A stretch of DNA of 64,000 nucleotides, taken from Clostridium sp. 'White wine YQ' (GTDB lineage Bacteria; Bacillota; Clostridia; Clostridiales; Clostridiaceae). The translations under genes and the position numbers were made by a program. Location: NCBI RefSeq assembly GCF_028728205.1, contig NZ_JAQYUU010000001.1, forward strand, positions 2,392,500 through 2,456,499. Reading direction: 5' to 3'. The notes under the pieces are model-generated. The model did no database searches. It was not told where the DNA came from and was given only the letters and a program-made list of their open reading frames with translations. Shown here piece by piece: positions 1 through 9,261 of this stretch. Every line of letters begins with the position of its first letter. The stretch's first letter is position 1.

Positions 1-1667
1 GTATTAGTTAATCCTTCTTCACTCATTAGAAGCTCTTCATATAATTTTTCTCCTGGTCTTAATCCTGTAACCTTGATTTTTATATCTCTATTAGGCTCTA
101 ATCCTGATAATCTAATTAAATCACATGCTAAATCGTATATTTTAACTGGTTTGCCCATATCAAGTACAAATATTTCTCCACCTTTTGCAAATGCTCCTGC
201 TTGAAGTACAAGTTGTGCAGCCTCTGGAATTAGCATGAAAAATCTTGTTATATTTTTATGTGTTACTGTAATTGGACCACCTTGTGAGATTTGTTTTTTA
301 AAAAGTGGTATTACAGAACCATTACTTCCTAATACATTTCCGAATCTTACTGCAACAAATTCAGTGTTACTTTTCTTATCCATAGCTTGAATAACCATTT
401 CACATAATCTTTTTGTTGCCCCCATTATATTAGTTGGATTAACTGCCTTATCTGTTGATATAAGTACGAATCTACTTGATTTATATTTATCTGCTGCTAA
501 TGCAACATTATATGTTCCAAACACATTATTTTTAATCGCTTCCTTTGGACTGTCTTCCATTAATGGTACATGTTTATGAGCTGCAGCGTGGAAAACTACG
601 TCTGGTTTATATTCTCCAAATATTTCATCAATTCTATCCTTATCTCTTACTGATCCAATTAACACTTTTAAATCTAATTTTGGATAATTATATTTAAGTT
701 CGTTCTGAATATCATATGCATTATTCTCATAGATATCAAATATTATAAGCAATTTAGGTTTGAATGTAGCTATTTGTCTGCATAGCTCTGAACCTATTGA
801 ACCGCCTCCGCCAGTAACTATAACAGTTTTATTAGTTATATAATCACTTATACCTTTATTATCTAAATTAATAGGATCTCTTCCCAGTAAATCTTCAACG
901 TCTACATCCTTTATTTTGCTAATTGCTGCATCACCTTTTAATATTTCATAAATTCCTGGTATTATCTGAATCTTACATCCAGTGTTTTTACACAAATTTA
1001 TAATCTCCATTTTATTTTTCTCATCAATTGATGGGATAGCAATGATTATTAAATCAATTTCTTTTTCTTTTACAAGTCTTGGAATATCCTCTCTATCTCC
1101 TTCAACTGTAACTCCAGAAATCCTTTTTCCTATTTTACTTTTATCATCATCTACTATTACTGTAGGATTATATTTCAATTCTCTTCTAGATAGTATTTCA
1201 TTAATTATCATTGCCCCAGCAGAACCAGCCCCAACTATCATAACCCTCTTCTGACCAGATGCGTATTTATATGGTGCATATATCATATATCTTCTATATA
1301 CTCTATATAATATTCTATACCCTAAAACAAAACAGATAGCAAATACAACTCCAATAACTGATACATTTAATGGTATAGTATTACCTAAAAATCTTGTATA
1401 TAATATAGAAATTAATCCAGCAAAAACACTTCCACCTACTGCCATTAAAAATTCATCTGTTCCAGTTAAATACCATAATGAATCGTATAATTTAAACAAT
1501 GTAAAGAAAACTATAAATATACAATTTATTGCTAGTGCATCTTGTTTGTATATTGTTGCTATCTCAGTAAATGAATTGTAGAATGTCAAATCTATCGCTA
1601 ATAAATATGCAAGATTTACAAAAAACAAATCAATACATATAACTAACAGCCTTTTGAAGTTTTTCAT
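1..1667 (-). CDS. CapD/FlaA1-like membrane-bound nucleoside-diphosphate-sugar dehydratase (3' end outside window)
   Basis: An open frame runs from an ATG at 1667 (RBS TTGGAGG) to the window edge, giving about 555 codons; the family is normally about 600 residues, so only the last part is missing. The N-terminal ~120 residues are hydrophobic and span the membrane several times. A CoA-binding/Rossmann-like GAGSAG motif follows near residue 143, then the SDR domain with TGGGGSIGSE near residue 281. The segment STDKAVNP...MGATKR has Met where classical SDRs carry the catalytic Tyr, as in FlaA1/PglF-type UDP-GlcNAc 4,6-dehydratases. The likely role is making an activated amino-sugar for capsule or surface polysaccharide, which fits the LCP ligase divergently encoded next door. 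The substrate is not readable from sequence. Confidence 0.85.
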   Translation of the reverse strand, partial: MKNFKRLLVICIDLFFVNLAYLLAIDLTFYNSFTEIATIYKQDALAINCIFIVFFTLFKLYDSLWYLTGTDEFLMAVGGSVFAGLISILYTRFLGNTIPLNVSVIGVVFAICFVLGYRILYRVYRRYMIYAPYKYASGQKRVMIVGAGSAGAMIINEILSRRELKYNPTVIVDDDKSKIGKRISGVTVEGDREDIPRLVKEKEIDLIIIAIPSIDEKNKMEIINLCKNTGCKIQIIPGIYEILKGDAAISKIKDVDVEDLLGRDPINLDNKGISDYITNKTVIVTGGGGSIGSELCRQIATFKPKLLIIFDIYENNAYDIQNELKYNYPKLDLKVLIGSVRDKDRIDEIFGEYKPDVVFHAAAHKHVPLMEDSPKEAIKNNVFGTYNVALAADKYKSSRFVLISTDKAVNPTNIMGATKRLCEMVIQAMDKKSNTEFVAVRFGNVLGSNGSVIPLFKKQISQGGPITVTHKNITRFFMLIPEAAQLVLQAGAFAKGGEIFVLDMGKPVKIYDLACDLIRLSGLEPNRDIKIKVTGLRPGEKLYEELLMSEEGLTN

Positions 1668-1726
1668 TTTATACCTCCAAAACATATTTTTCATAGTCTA
1701 ATTTTTTTTACAAAATACCGAAATTA

Positions 1727-1755
1727 ATTATACTACTATTAGCTGTAAAAGTCTA
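1727..1755 (-). promoter_or_regulatory. Putative sigma-A promoter for the CapD-like gene
   Basis: On the minus strand a -10 TATAAT (1727-1732) is preceded by a -35-like TAGACT (1750-1755) at 17 bp. It lies 60 bp upstream of the start codon in the divergent intergenic region. The -35 matches only 4 of 6 positions, so confidence is moderate. Confidence 0.45.
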
Positions 1756-1814
1756 TTGATAGAGATTTTTTATATTTTTTTAACTTTTTACCTAATTTTG
1801 AAATATATTTGTAA

Positions 1815-1843
1815 TTTACTTAAATTTATTAATATGTTAAAAT
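1815..1843 (+). promoter_or_regulatory. Putative sigma-A promoter for the LCP gene
   Basis: TTTACT (1815-1820) and TAAAAT (1838-1843) are separated by 17 bp and lie about 30 bp before the LCP start codon. Confidence 0.5.
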
Positions 1844-1874
1844 ACTAAGGATAAAGAAGGGGGTTGCTCTTATT

Positions 1875-2855
1875 ATGGACAATAACAAAAAAAGAAGTAA
1901 TAGATCTTCGAAAAAACCTAAGAAGAAAAAGATAATTATACTCTCAGTTTTAGCGTTTATATTAATAATCGCTGCTATAGGCATTGGGTATGCTTATGCA
2001 CTGCTCCACAAAGTGGATACAGTTAAAATAGACAAGCAAGACTTAGGTGTATCTCAAACGGTAGACGAACAATATAAAGATGTTACTAACATTGCTCTAT
2101 TTGGTATCGATGCTACTGATAATGAGGCTGGTCGTTCCGATGCTATAATGATTCTTACTATTGATAATAAAAGGAATAACGTAAGATTATCATCAATTAT
2201 GAGAGATTCTTATGTTAATATTAAAGGTCATGGAGAAGATAAAATAACTCATGCTTATGCTTTTGGCGGACCAGAATTAGCAATAAGTACATTAAACACT
2301 AACTTCGATTTAAATATTAAAGATTTTGCCACAGTAAATTTTTCAAGTTTACCTAAGGTTATAAATGATTTGAATGGTATAGACATTAACTTAACTTCTG
2401 GTGATTTAAAATACATTAATGGATATATTGATAGTCTTAATAAAGTAAATAACACTTCTTCACCTCATAATCTTACAGGTACAGGAGTTCATCACTTAGA
2501 TGGAACTCAAGCACTTGCATATTGTAGAATAAGATATGACGGTGGAGATCAAGAAAGAACTCAAAGACAAAGGACAGTTTTGGATGCTTTATTCCAAAAG
2601 ATAAAAGCTACTAATAAAACAAAATATCCTTCTATATTAAATGAATTACTGCCATTGGTACAGACAAGCCTTTCAAGTACTGACTTATTAAAGCTTGCAA
2701 CTAATGCCACATCATTATCTACACTAGAGCAAGATAGATTTCCTAGAGATGATAATGGAAAGGGCGCAACAATCAAAGGTGTTTTCTATGAAACTTTTGA
2801 TAAGGACTTAACAACTAAACAAATGCATGATTTTATTTTTGAAGATAAAAAATAA
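1875..2855 (+). CDS. LytR-CpsA-Psr (LCP) family wall glycopolymer ligase
   Basis: The 326-residue protein has a short basic cytoplasmic N-terminus, one membrane anchor (about residues 20-42) and an extracellular LCP domain (about 70-240). Visible LCP hallmarks are GIDATDNEAGRSDAIMIL, SIMRDSYV and the Arg-rich CRIRYDGGDQERTQRQR, which bind the polyprenyl-pyrophosphate substrate in characterised members. LCP enzymes transfer undecaprenyl-linked teichoic acid or capsule polymers to peptidoglycan. The gene is divergent from the CapD-like dehydratase, supporting a role in the same surface polymer. The start has an AGGGGG-type RBS. It ends at a hairpin shared with the convergent HAD gene. Confidence 0.9.
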   Translation: MDNNKKRSNRSSKKPKKKKIIILSVLAFILIIAAIGIGYAYALLHKVDTVKIDKQDLGVSQTVDEQYKDVTNIALFGIDATDNEAGRSDAIMILTIDNKRNNVRLSSIMRDSYVNIKGHGEDKITHAYAFGGPELAISTLNTNFDLNIKDFATVNFSSLPKVINDLNGIDINLTSGDLKYINGYIDSLNKVNNTSSPHNLTGTGVHHLDGTQALAYCRIRYDGGDQERTQRQRTVLDALFQKIKATNKTKYPSILNELLPLVQTSLSSTDLLKLATNATSLSTLEQDRFPRDDNGKGATIKGVFYETFDKDLTTKQMHDFIFEDKK

Positions 2856-2883
2856 AAGAAGATGGTTTAAGCCATCTTCTTTT
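2855..2883. terminator. Bidirectional hairpin terminator
   Basis: AAAGAAGATGG/CCATCTTCTTT stem with a TTTAAG-type loop, between the convergent LCP and HAD genes, with T-rich tails on both strands. Confidence 0.85.
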
Positions 2884-3688
2884 ATTTTACTATGAATTTT
2901 TCAATAACTTCTGCTACTCCATCCTCTTCATTGCTCTTGGTGACATAATTAGCAATATCTTTTATTTCATTTGTGGCGTTACCCATTGCAACCCCTAATC
3001 CTGCATACTCTATCATATGGTGATCATTTCCTGCATCTCCTACGCATATAACTTCTTCCTTGCTGATACCTAAATGTGCTGCCAATGCCTCTATACCAGT
3101 TCCTTTGTTACTAGTTTTATTCAAAAATTCTAAAAAATATGGTGTACTTTGTACAACTGTATAATTTTCATATAACTCTTTTGGTAATTTCTCAATAGCA
3201 TCACTTAATATATCTGGTTCATCTATCATCATAATTTTTACTATCTCTTCATCATTCGCTACATTTTCAAATGGCATTACATTTATTTCTATTCCATTAA
3301 TCTTTGCTTCTACCTCTGTATATGTGCTGTTTTTAGGAGTAATAAGGCCATTTGCTCTTGAAAAAGCATGTATATTAACCCCTAACTTCTTACTTATATC
3401 ATATAGTTTATGTACATCTCTACCATATAATAAACTACTGCTTATTACATCTCTAGTTTCAGTGTTTAACACTAATGCTCCATTATAGCTTAAAACATAA
3501 TCTTTTTCTGAGATAAGGTTTAATTCCTTTAAATATTTGTCAATTCCTTCAATTGGTCTTCCAGAGGCCAATACAACTTTTACACCTAATTCTTTTGCTT
3601 TTTTTATTGCTTCTTTTGTTCTATCTGATACGGTTTTATCTTCTCTTAACAGAGTTCCATCCATATCGATAGCTATAATCTTATACAT
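2882..3688 (-). CDS. Cof-type HAD-IIB sugar-phosphatase-like hydrolase
   Basis: 268 residues. It begins with MYKIIAIDMDGT, which places the HAD nucleophile Asp and the general-acid Asp in motif I. There is a conserved Lys/NKGTG segment in the cap-core junction and the motif IV sequence CVGDAGNDHH. The length and the large cap between motifs II and III are typical of the Cof/YidA group, which dephosphorylate sugar phosphates or flavin/PLP phosphates; the substrate is not predictable. The C-terminal NYVTKSNEEDGVA stretch is shared with two more HAD genes in this window (15.2 and 16.1 kb), indicating recent paralogy. It has its own RBS (GGAAAG) and no obvious functional link to neighbours. Confidence 0.88.
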   Translation of the reverse strand: MYKIIAIDMDGTLLREDKTVSDRTKEAIKKAKELGVKVVLASGRPIEGIDKYLKELNLISEKDYVLSYNGALVLNTETRDVISSSLLYGRDVHKLYDISKKLGVNIHAFSRANGLITPKNSTYTEVEAKINGIEINVMPFENVANDEEIVKIMMIDEPDILSDAIEKLPKELYENYTVVQSTPYFLEFLNKTSNKGTGIEALAAHLGISKEEVICVGDAGNDHHMIEYAGLGVAMGNATNEIKDIANYVTKSNEEDGVAEVIEKFIVK

Positions 3689-3728
3689 GTCTTTCCTCCA
3701 AACATTAATATTCTATCTTTAAATTAAA

Positions 3729-3788
3729 AGGAGGAGATACTTCATAATTATAATTTACATCAATTATAATATGTTGATCTTCTCCTTA
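3729..3788 (-). terminator. Long hairpin terminator after the CWB2 amidase
   Basis: AGGAGAAGATCAACAT...and ATGAAGTATCTCCT form an imperfect long stem with an AT-rich apical part, just after the amidase stop codon and followed by a T-rich stretch on the minus strand. Confidence 0.6.
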
Positions 3789-3793
3789 CTTTA

Positions 3794-5425
3794 TTAATGT
3801 AACACTTCTTTTACTGCTTGTGCAATATTTTGTCCTAAAAGAGCTTGATTTTGAGGGTCAGCTGATCTCTTAGCTTCACTTGGATTAGATAAGAATCCAC
3901 ATTCTATTAATACTGCTCCCATGTTTGTATTTTTAGTTACATACAACCCATGGTCATGGGCTTTTAAATTGTTATACCCCATGTTTTTACCTAACTTATT
4001 AACAATTTCATTTGCAAGATCTCTTCCTAAAATAGCTTGTTTACTTGGAGTTGAATCGATTTTCAAATCGTCATAAGGCCATCCACCAGGATCTTTCCCG
4101 TCAACTATATCAGAGTTATCAATATTAGGCTTATAACTGCTATAGTGTGTGCTTACTCCGCTAGTTCGTGTATCATCCTTATCACTATCATGATGTATAC
4201 TTATAAACAAATCAGCATTTGCATTATTAGCAATATTTACTCTATTTTGTAGTGAGTCATTCAAAGTCATAGATGCAGGTTTTTCCCATGCTTGTCTAGT
4301 TAATATAACCTTATAACCTTGTGACTCTAGACTTTGGGCTACCTTTAACCCTACTTGCATATCTAAATCTGTTTCTGCATATCCATTTCCTACCGCTCCT
4401 GCATCTTTTCCATAATCATGTCCTGGATCAACAACCACCACTTTTCTAAATAATGACTTTATATCATCAGGTATAACTCCAGTACCACCCAATATTGACA
4501 TATTAAAACTTGGTTTTTCATCTAAATAATCTTGTACAGATCTTTCAATCTCAGTTTTTGTTACTAATAAGATTGGTCTTTTAGTTTTAGCTGCTAATAC
4601 TCCACCAGTTAATGCATCTGGGAAGTCCTCCCCTGTTGCAAGCATCACATCATTGCTAAAACTTGATGCAAATGTCTTAACAATGTTCAAGTTTGTTAAA
4701 TATCTGTTGTCTCCTGAAATTCTTTGCACATTTATCCCAAGGCTTTTTAATTCATTTTCTGTACTAGCAGATACCACTCCTATACCACCAGGGATAATAA
4801 CATTCTGAATTCCATTGTTTATTACCCAATTCTTAGTATCACTTGTAAATGAATTTGCCTCTGTAAATAAAATAGGAATGTTCTTCATAGCTGCATATGG
4901 AGCTATTGCAAGGGCATCCGGAAAATCATTTGCTGTTGCTATAACTGCAGTGTGAGTTAAATTATCAATGTTCTTTGTTATTTCAATTGATGTTTTAAAT
5001 CTATCTTGTCCACCAAGTCTTATCACCTTTTTTCCTGATGAGACCAATGTATTTTCTACATTTTTAGAAATAACACCTATACCCCCTAATATATATACAT
5101 TTTTAACACCTAATCTATTCATTTCATCTGATGTAGCCTTTGGTATTGACTGAGTCTCTGTTAATAATATCGGACAATTTAACTTATACGCAAGTGAAAC
5201 CCCTGCCAGGGCATCAGGAAAATCGTACGCATAGGCTAAAACTACATTTTGAGAAGTACTCCAACCTTCTTTACTTACAGCTACTCCCGTCTCTATTCTT
5301 GTTGAGCCGCTATACCTAACTTGACTGCTAATTGATAAAGCTTTTGCATCCAGACTTATTCCAGTAGAAATAAGAGCAAAAGCTACCAAGAAAACTAATA
5401 TTTTTATTGCTTTGTATTTTTTCAA
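3794..5425 (-). CDS. Secreted CWB2-anchored N-acetylmuramoyl-L-alanine amidase
   Basis: 543 residues. The start is a TTG at 5425 behind GGGAGG; no better ATG is nearby. A signal peptide occupies residues 1-30 (cleavage near DAKA-LS). Three tandem CWB2 cell-wall-binding repeats (about 35-330) show the repeated RxxGxxRxxT, FPDALA and ILGGxGVI motifs. The C-terminal Amidase_3 domain (about 343-540) carries the zinc ligands in DPGHD, the Glu in AETDLD and SIHHD, plus the catalytic Glu in LIECGFLSN. It would cleave the MurNAc-L-Ala bond in peptidoglycan while held non-covalently to secondary wall polymers. It is transcribed alone and has its own terminator, suggesting a housekeeping or daughter-cell-separation autolysin. 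Confidence 0.93.
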   Translation of the reverse strand: MKKYKAIKILVFLVAFALISTGISLDAKALSISSQVRYSGSTRIETGVAVSKEGWSTSQNVVLAYAYDFPDALAGVSLAYKLNCPILLTETQSIPKATSDEMNRLGVKNVYILGGIGVISKNVENTLVSSGKKVIRLGGQDRFKTSIEITKNIDNLTHTAVIATANDFPDALAIAPYAAMKNIPILFTEANSFTSDTKNWVINNGIQNVIIPGGIGVVSASTENELKSLGINVQRISGDNRYLTNLNIVKTFASSFSNDVMLATGEDFPDALTGGVLAAKTKRPILLVTKTEIERSVQDYLDEKPSFNMSILGGTGVIPDDIKSLFRKVVVVDPGHDYGKDAGAVGNGYAETDLDMQVGLKVAQSLESQGYKVILTRQAWEKPASMTLNDSLQNRVNIANNANADLFISIHHDSDKDDTRTSGVSTHYSSYKPNIDNSDIVDGKDPGGWPYDDLKIDSTPSKQAILGRDLANEIVNKLGKNMGYNNLKAHDHGLYVTKNTNMGAVLIECGFLSNPSEAKRSADPQNQALLGQNIAQAVKEVLH

Positions 5426-5601
5426 AACTTTCCTCCCTTAGCCATAGTTATTTATATGAGATTAATTAGAAAATAGCTACCTCTGTAACAGAATACTAGT
5501 TATGCAATCAGCTGCTTTCTAACAAATTCATATATTTTTTTAATTATATTATACATTCCTTCCCAACTTTTTACAACTTAAGTTAGACAATATAAGCAAT
5601 T

Positions 5602-6372
5602 CTAATAGAAGTTTATTAATAGCTCATTTCTATTTAAATTTTCTTCTTTTAAATTTAATCCATATACCTTATTTAATAAGTTTGTATCTAAAAATTCCTT
5701 TGGGGAATATTCTCCCTCTATCTTTCCTCCATGAAAAACTATCAGCTTCTTGGAAAACTTTAGAGCAAGATTTATATCATGATTAACAACAATAATTATT
5801 TTGTTTTCTTTTTCATTTATTTCTCTTAGTAATCTCATTACTGATAACTGATGTTTTATATCAAGGTGTGCTAGCGGTTCATCTAATATAATGCACTTAG
5901 CATCCTGGCATAAAGCCCTTGCTAAAAAGACCCTGCTTCTCTCACCACCACTTATTTCTCTTATATTTCTATCTTTCAAATCAAATATACCAGCAATCTT
6001 CATAGCTTCGTTAACTTTATTTATATCTTCTAAACTTTCACTGGAAAAACCTTTTTGCAAGTAATTTCTTCCCATCATTACAGTATCATAACAACTAAAA
6101 TCCATATCAAAAGAAACTATTTGTGGTACATAGCTTATTCTTCCTGCGAACTCTTTTGCTTTGTATTTATCGATATTTTCACCTTCAAGTAATATTTCTC
6201 CCGCTTGTGCTCTAAGTGCTCTAATTAAATGCTTTATAAATGTAGTCTTTCCACTTCCATTGGGTCCTATTATTGAATAGAATCCTCCATATGAAAATTC
6301 TACAGATAAATTTTTTAATATTAAATTATTCCTAGACTTGTAACTTAAATCCTTAACATTTAAAAAATTCAT
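5602..6372 (-). CDS. btuD: Corrinoid ABC importer ATP-binding protein
   Basis: The start is the ATG at 6372 (RBS GAGG), three bases from the permease stop; the frame extends upstream inside btuC but has no RBS there. The 256-residue ATPase shows Walker A GPNGSGKTT (about 36-44), signature ISGGERSR, Walker B CIILDEP and the H-loop VNHD, typical of the FecE/BtuD class. It energises uptake of vitamin B12 or cobinamide together with the adjacent BtuC and BtuF. It is the last gene of the minus-strand cobalamin operon. Siderophore/haem importers are homologous; the assignment to corrinoids rests on the operon and its riboswitch. Confidence 0.88.
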   Translation of the reverse strand: MNFLNVKDLSYKSRNNLILKNLSVEFSYGGFYSIIGPNGSGKTTFIKHLIRALRAQAGEILLEGENIDKYKAKEFAGRISYVPQIVSFDMDFSCYDTVMMGRNYLQKGFSSESLEDINKVNEAMKIAGIFDLKDRNIREISGGERSRVFLARALCQDAKCIILDEPLAHLDIKHQLSVMRLLREINEKENKIIIVVNHDINLALKFSKKLIVFHGGKIEGEYSPKEFLDTNLLNKVYGLNLKEENLNRNELLINFY

Positions 6373-6374
6373 TA

Positions 6375-7373
6375 CTAACCTCTTTTCTTTTGCACTAATA
6401 AATACATGAAGTATGGCGCTCCTATTAGAGCTGTAATGGCACCTACAGGAAGTTCTGTCGGAGGGATTACAGTTCTTGCTATTGTATCGCAAATAACTAA
6501 AAATATTCCGCCAAACAACGCAGAAAATGGTATTACTTCTCTATTATTACTCCCTACTATAATTCTAACTATATGTGGAATTACCAAACCTACAAATCCA
6601 ATTATTCCACTAAAAGAAACTAAAGTTGCCACTATTAATGATGATAAGATAACTAGAAATTTCTTAATATTTTCCCCTTGAACACCCAAGCTATAGGCAC
6701 TCTCTTCGCCTAGTGATAGTATATTAATATCTTTATATTTCGAATATATTAAAATTCCCCCAATAAATACTATTGGCAGAACTATTAATACTTGCGAATA
6801 ACTTGAGCTATTAAAACTACCCAAAGTCCAAAATATTATTTTATCCATTGCTTCCTTTTTAAGAATCATAAGAAGTGATATTAATGAACTAAATAAAAAA
6901 TTTACTGCTATTCCTGATAATAGTAGTGTTTCTGTAGGTATTCTTCCTCCTACTTTAGCTATATTGTACACAAGTAACATAGTAGTTATAGCTCCTATAA
7001 AAGCTAAGAGTGTTATGTATATATAATTACTGCTTTCTAGATTAAAAACTAATCCAACTGCTGCACCTAATGCTGCACCTGATGATACGCCTAAAACATA
7101 GGGATCCCCCATAGAGTTTTTAAATATACCTTGAAAAGCGGCTCCGCTAACAGCCAATCCTATTCCTGTTAGCATTGCCATAAGTATTCGTGGCCCCCTA
7201 ATATTCACTATAATTTTTGACATTATATCTCCGTTATATTTGCCTAGTATGGTATCTTTAATAATTGCTAGTACCTTAGTAAACGAAATATCTGCTGCTC
7301 CCAATGTAAGAGAATACACTGACAATATAACTAATAAAATTAAAACTATAAAAAACAACTTTCTATGCTTCAC
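6375..7373 (-). CDS. btuC: Corrinoid ABC importer permease (FecCD family)
   Basis: About 332 residues with some ten hydrophobic helices. The segments GLAVSGAAFQGIFKN, DPYVLGVSSGAALGA and SFSGIIGFVGLVIPHI are the conserved BtuC/FecCD motifs, the last being the region that contacts the ATPase. The frame opens at a GTG at 7382, but the GTG at 7373 sits 5 bases after AGGTGA, so that start is preferred. It lies directly after btuF and before btuD. It forms the dimeric membrane channel of the B12/cobinamide importer. Confidence 0.88.
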   Translation of the reverse strand: MKHRKLFFIVLILLVILSVYSLTLGAADISFTKVLAIIKDTILGKYNGDIMSKIIVNIRGPRILMAMLTGIGLAVSGAAFQGIFKNSMGDPYVLGVSSGAALGAAVGLVFNLESSNYIYITLLAFIGAITTMLLVYNIAKVGGRIPTETLLLSGIAVNFLFSSLISLLMILKKEAMDKIIFWTLGSFNSSSYSQVLIVLPIVFIGGILIYSKYKDINILSLGEESAYSLGVQGENIKKFLVILSSLIVATLVSFSGIIGFVGLVIPHIVRIIVGSNNREVIPFSALFGGIFLVICDTIARTVIPPTELPVGAITALIGAPYFMYLLVQKKRG

Positions 7374-7385
7374 TTTTTTCACCTA

Positions 7386-8294
7386 TTATTTAAAAGCTTC
7401 TGGGTGAAGTATTTTAGCTAATACTTCTAATCCATCTGCCTGTCTTGGTCCCTGTCTAGATAACATATTATCATCTATCTCATATACTTTTCCTTCTTTA
7501 ACAGCATTTAATTCCTTATATCCTTCTCCAGTTGTAAAACCTTCTTTAGAATTATATTTATCTGACAAAACTATAACTTGTGGATTTTTCTCTATAATCT
7601 TTTCTTTTGAATAATTCCATCCATTTACGTCTTTTGCTATATTATCCCCACCAGCTTTTGCTATGATTTGACCTATAAAAGTATCCCCTCCTGCTGTAAA
7701 ATCCGATTTTCCAAACCCTACAACATAATAAACACTAGGTTGTTGCAATCCATTAATCTTCTTCTCTACATCTGCTACCTTTTTCTTCATCCCGTCTATT
7801 ATTTCTTGTCCTTTTTTCTCTTTACCTAATATCTTTGAAATATCTTGAATATTTTTATAAGCTCCATCAAAGGAATCTTCTCCATATAGTACTGCTACAT
7901 TAATTCCTAATGATTCAAGCTTATTTACTAATTCCTTACTAAAATGAGCCCCTGCTATTACTAAATCTGGCTTTAATTCTGTTATTTTTTCTATATTAGG
8001 CTCAGTAATTTCCCCAACTGATTCAATCTCTTTTGCCTTTTCTGGATAATCACAATAATTTGATCTACCCACTAATACTTTTTCAGAGCCAAGGGCAAAT
8101 ATAGTTTCTGTTGCTCCTGGTGATACTGATATAACCCTCCCGGGAACTTTATCTAACGTTATTTCCCTATTATATGAATCAGTTATCTTTATAGCTGTAT
8201 CCTTTTTTTCTTCATTTTTATCTGAACATGATACTAATACAAACATTGATATTAAAGTTATAATTACTGATATTACTTTCTTATTAATTCTCAT
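7386..8294 (-). CDS. btuF: Corrinoid-binding lipoprotein of ABC importer
   Basis: 302 residues. A lipoprotein signal ends in the lipobox LVSC, with Cys23 the lipidation site, followed by a charged linker. The rest is a Fe/B12 periplasmic-binding (TroA-like) domain with PGRVISVSPGATETIFALG and NYCDYP typical of BtuF proteins. It captures extracellular corrinoids and delivers them to BtuC. The RBS AGGAGG is strong and the gene is 11 bases from cbiB, so it is co-transcribed with the biosynthesis genes under the upstream cobalamin riboswitch. Confidence 0.9.
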   Translation of the reverse strand: MRINKKVISVIITLISMFVLVSCSDKNEEKKDTAIKITDSYNREITLDKVPGRVISVSPGATETIFALGSEKVLVGRSNYCDYPEKAKEIESVGEITEPNIEKITELKPDLVIAGAHFSKELVNKLESLGINVAVLYGEDSFDGAYKNIQDISKILGKEKKGQEIIDGMKKKVADVEKKINGLQQPSVYYVVGFGKSDFTAGGDTFIGQIIAKAGGDNIAKDVNGWNYSKEKIIEKNPQVIVLSDKYNSKEGFTTGEGYKELNAVKEGKVYEIDDNMLSRQGPRQADGLEVLAKILHPEAFK

Positions 8295-8305
8295 TGAATT
8301 TCCTC

Positions 8306-9259
8306 CTAAATTAAATTGTTCAATTTTATCATAAGTAAGATATATATGACCATAATTAATATGGTTGAGGTGTAAAGAAGTTTAATTGATTTAATTATGT
8401 CATATGCTTCTAGTTCTTTTTTCTTATCTCCTATATATGGTTTCTCTAGTTTTTTCCCAAAATAACTAGTAGGTCCACCTAGCCTTATTCCTAATGCACC
8501 TGCTCCAGCTGCCTCTGGATGAGCAGAGTTTGGACTTTTGTGATTTTTTCTATCTCTAATAAAAATATGAAATGCTCCTTTAGTGTCATATCTAAGAAAA
8601 AATGATGAAATAACAATTAAAATCCCACTTATTCTAGCTGGTATCAAGTTAAATAAATCATCAACTTTAGCTGAAAAAAATCCTAGGTCCATATATTTTT
8701 CATTTTTATAACCAACCATAGAATCCAGTGTGTTTACAGCCTTATATGCCATAGCTAAGGGAGCCCCCCCTATAATTGCAAAGAATAATGGAGCAATTAC
8801 TCCATCCGAAGTATTTTCAAGTATTGTCTCGATTGTAGCTTTGCATATTCCTTCCTTATCTAATTCTTTTGTATCTCTAGAAACTAAATATGATATTCTT
8901 TCTCTTGCTTTACTTATATCTTCCTCTTTCAATGGCTTATATACCTTATATCCCTCATCACTCAAACACTTAGGCGCAATTGTAGTCCATAAAATTAAAA
9001 TGTTAATTAAGTGAAATAGATATATGTTCACATTATAAGCTAATTTTAAAATTCCATATGTGACCAAAAACACAATTAAAATTGTTGAAATGCATAATAA
9101 TGGTCCCCAGAAATATCTTAACTTCTTATTACTAGGATTTTTACTTCTTGCAAACTTCTCAAATGTTTTTATATATTTTCCAATAAATTTTACTGGATGA
9201 GGAAAGCTGTATGGATCTCCTATTGCAGTATCTAGTAAAAAACTTAAAAATAAATCCAT
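8306..9259 (-). CDS. cbiB: Adenosylcobinamide-phosphate synthase
   Basis: 317 residues, several membrane helices. The N-terminus LDTAIGDPYSFPHPVKFIG, the DGVIAPLFF motif, NTLDSMVGYKN and the SPNSAHPEAAGAGALG motif are diagnostic of CbiB/CobD-type enzymes. It attaches (R)-1-amino-2-propanol or its phosphate to adenosylcobyric acid, joining the nucleotide loop arm. It uses the aminopropanol phosphate made by the CobD decarboxylase encoded at 14.1-15.2 kb. It is packed 2 bases from cbiP, consistent with a single operon transcript. Named cbiB here to avoid confusion with the decarboxylase cobD. Confidence 0.93.
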   Translation of the reverse strand: MDLFLSFLLDTAIGDPYSFPHPVKFIGKYIKTFEKFARSKNPSNKKLRYFWGPLLCISTILIVFLVTYGILKLAYNVNIYLFHLINILILWTTIAPKCLSDEGYKVYKPLKEEDISKARERISYLVSRDTKELDKEGICKATIETILENTSDGVIAPLFFAIIGGAPLAMAYKAVNTLDSMVGYKNEKYMDLGFFSAKVDDLFNLIPARISGILIVISSFFLRYDTKGAFHIFIRDRKNHKSPNSAHPEAAGAGALGIRLGGPTSYFGKKLEKPYIGDKKKELEAYDIIKSIKLLYTSTILIMVIYILLMIKLNNLI

Positions 9260-9261
9260 TA

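Noticed and set aside
3794..5425. Repetitive sequence in the amidase gene as a possible CRISPR or tandem repeat array
   Set aside because: The repeats are degenerate protein-level CWB2 modules of about 95 residues, not short identical DNA repeats.
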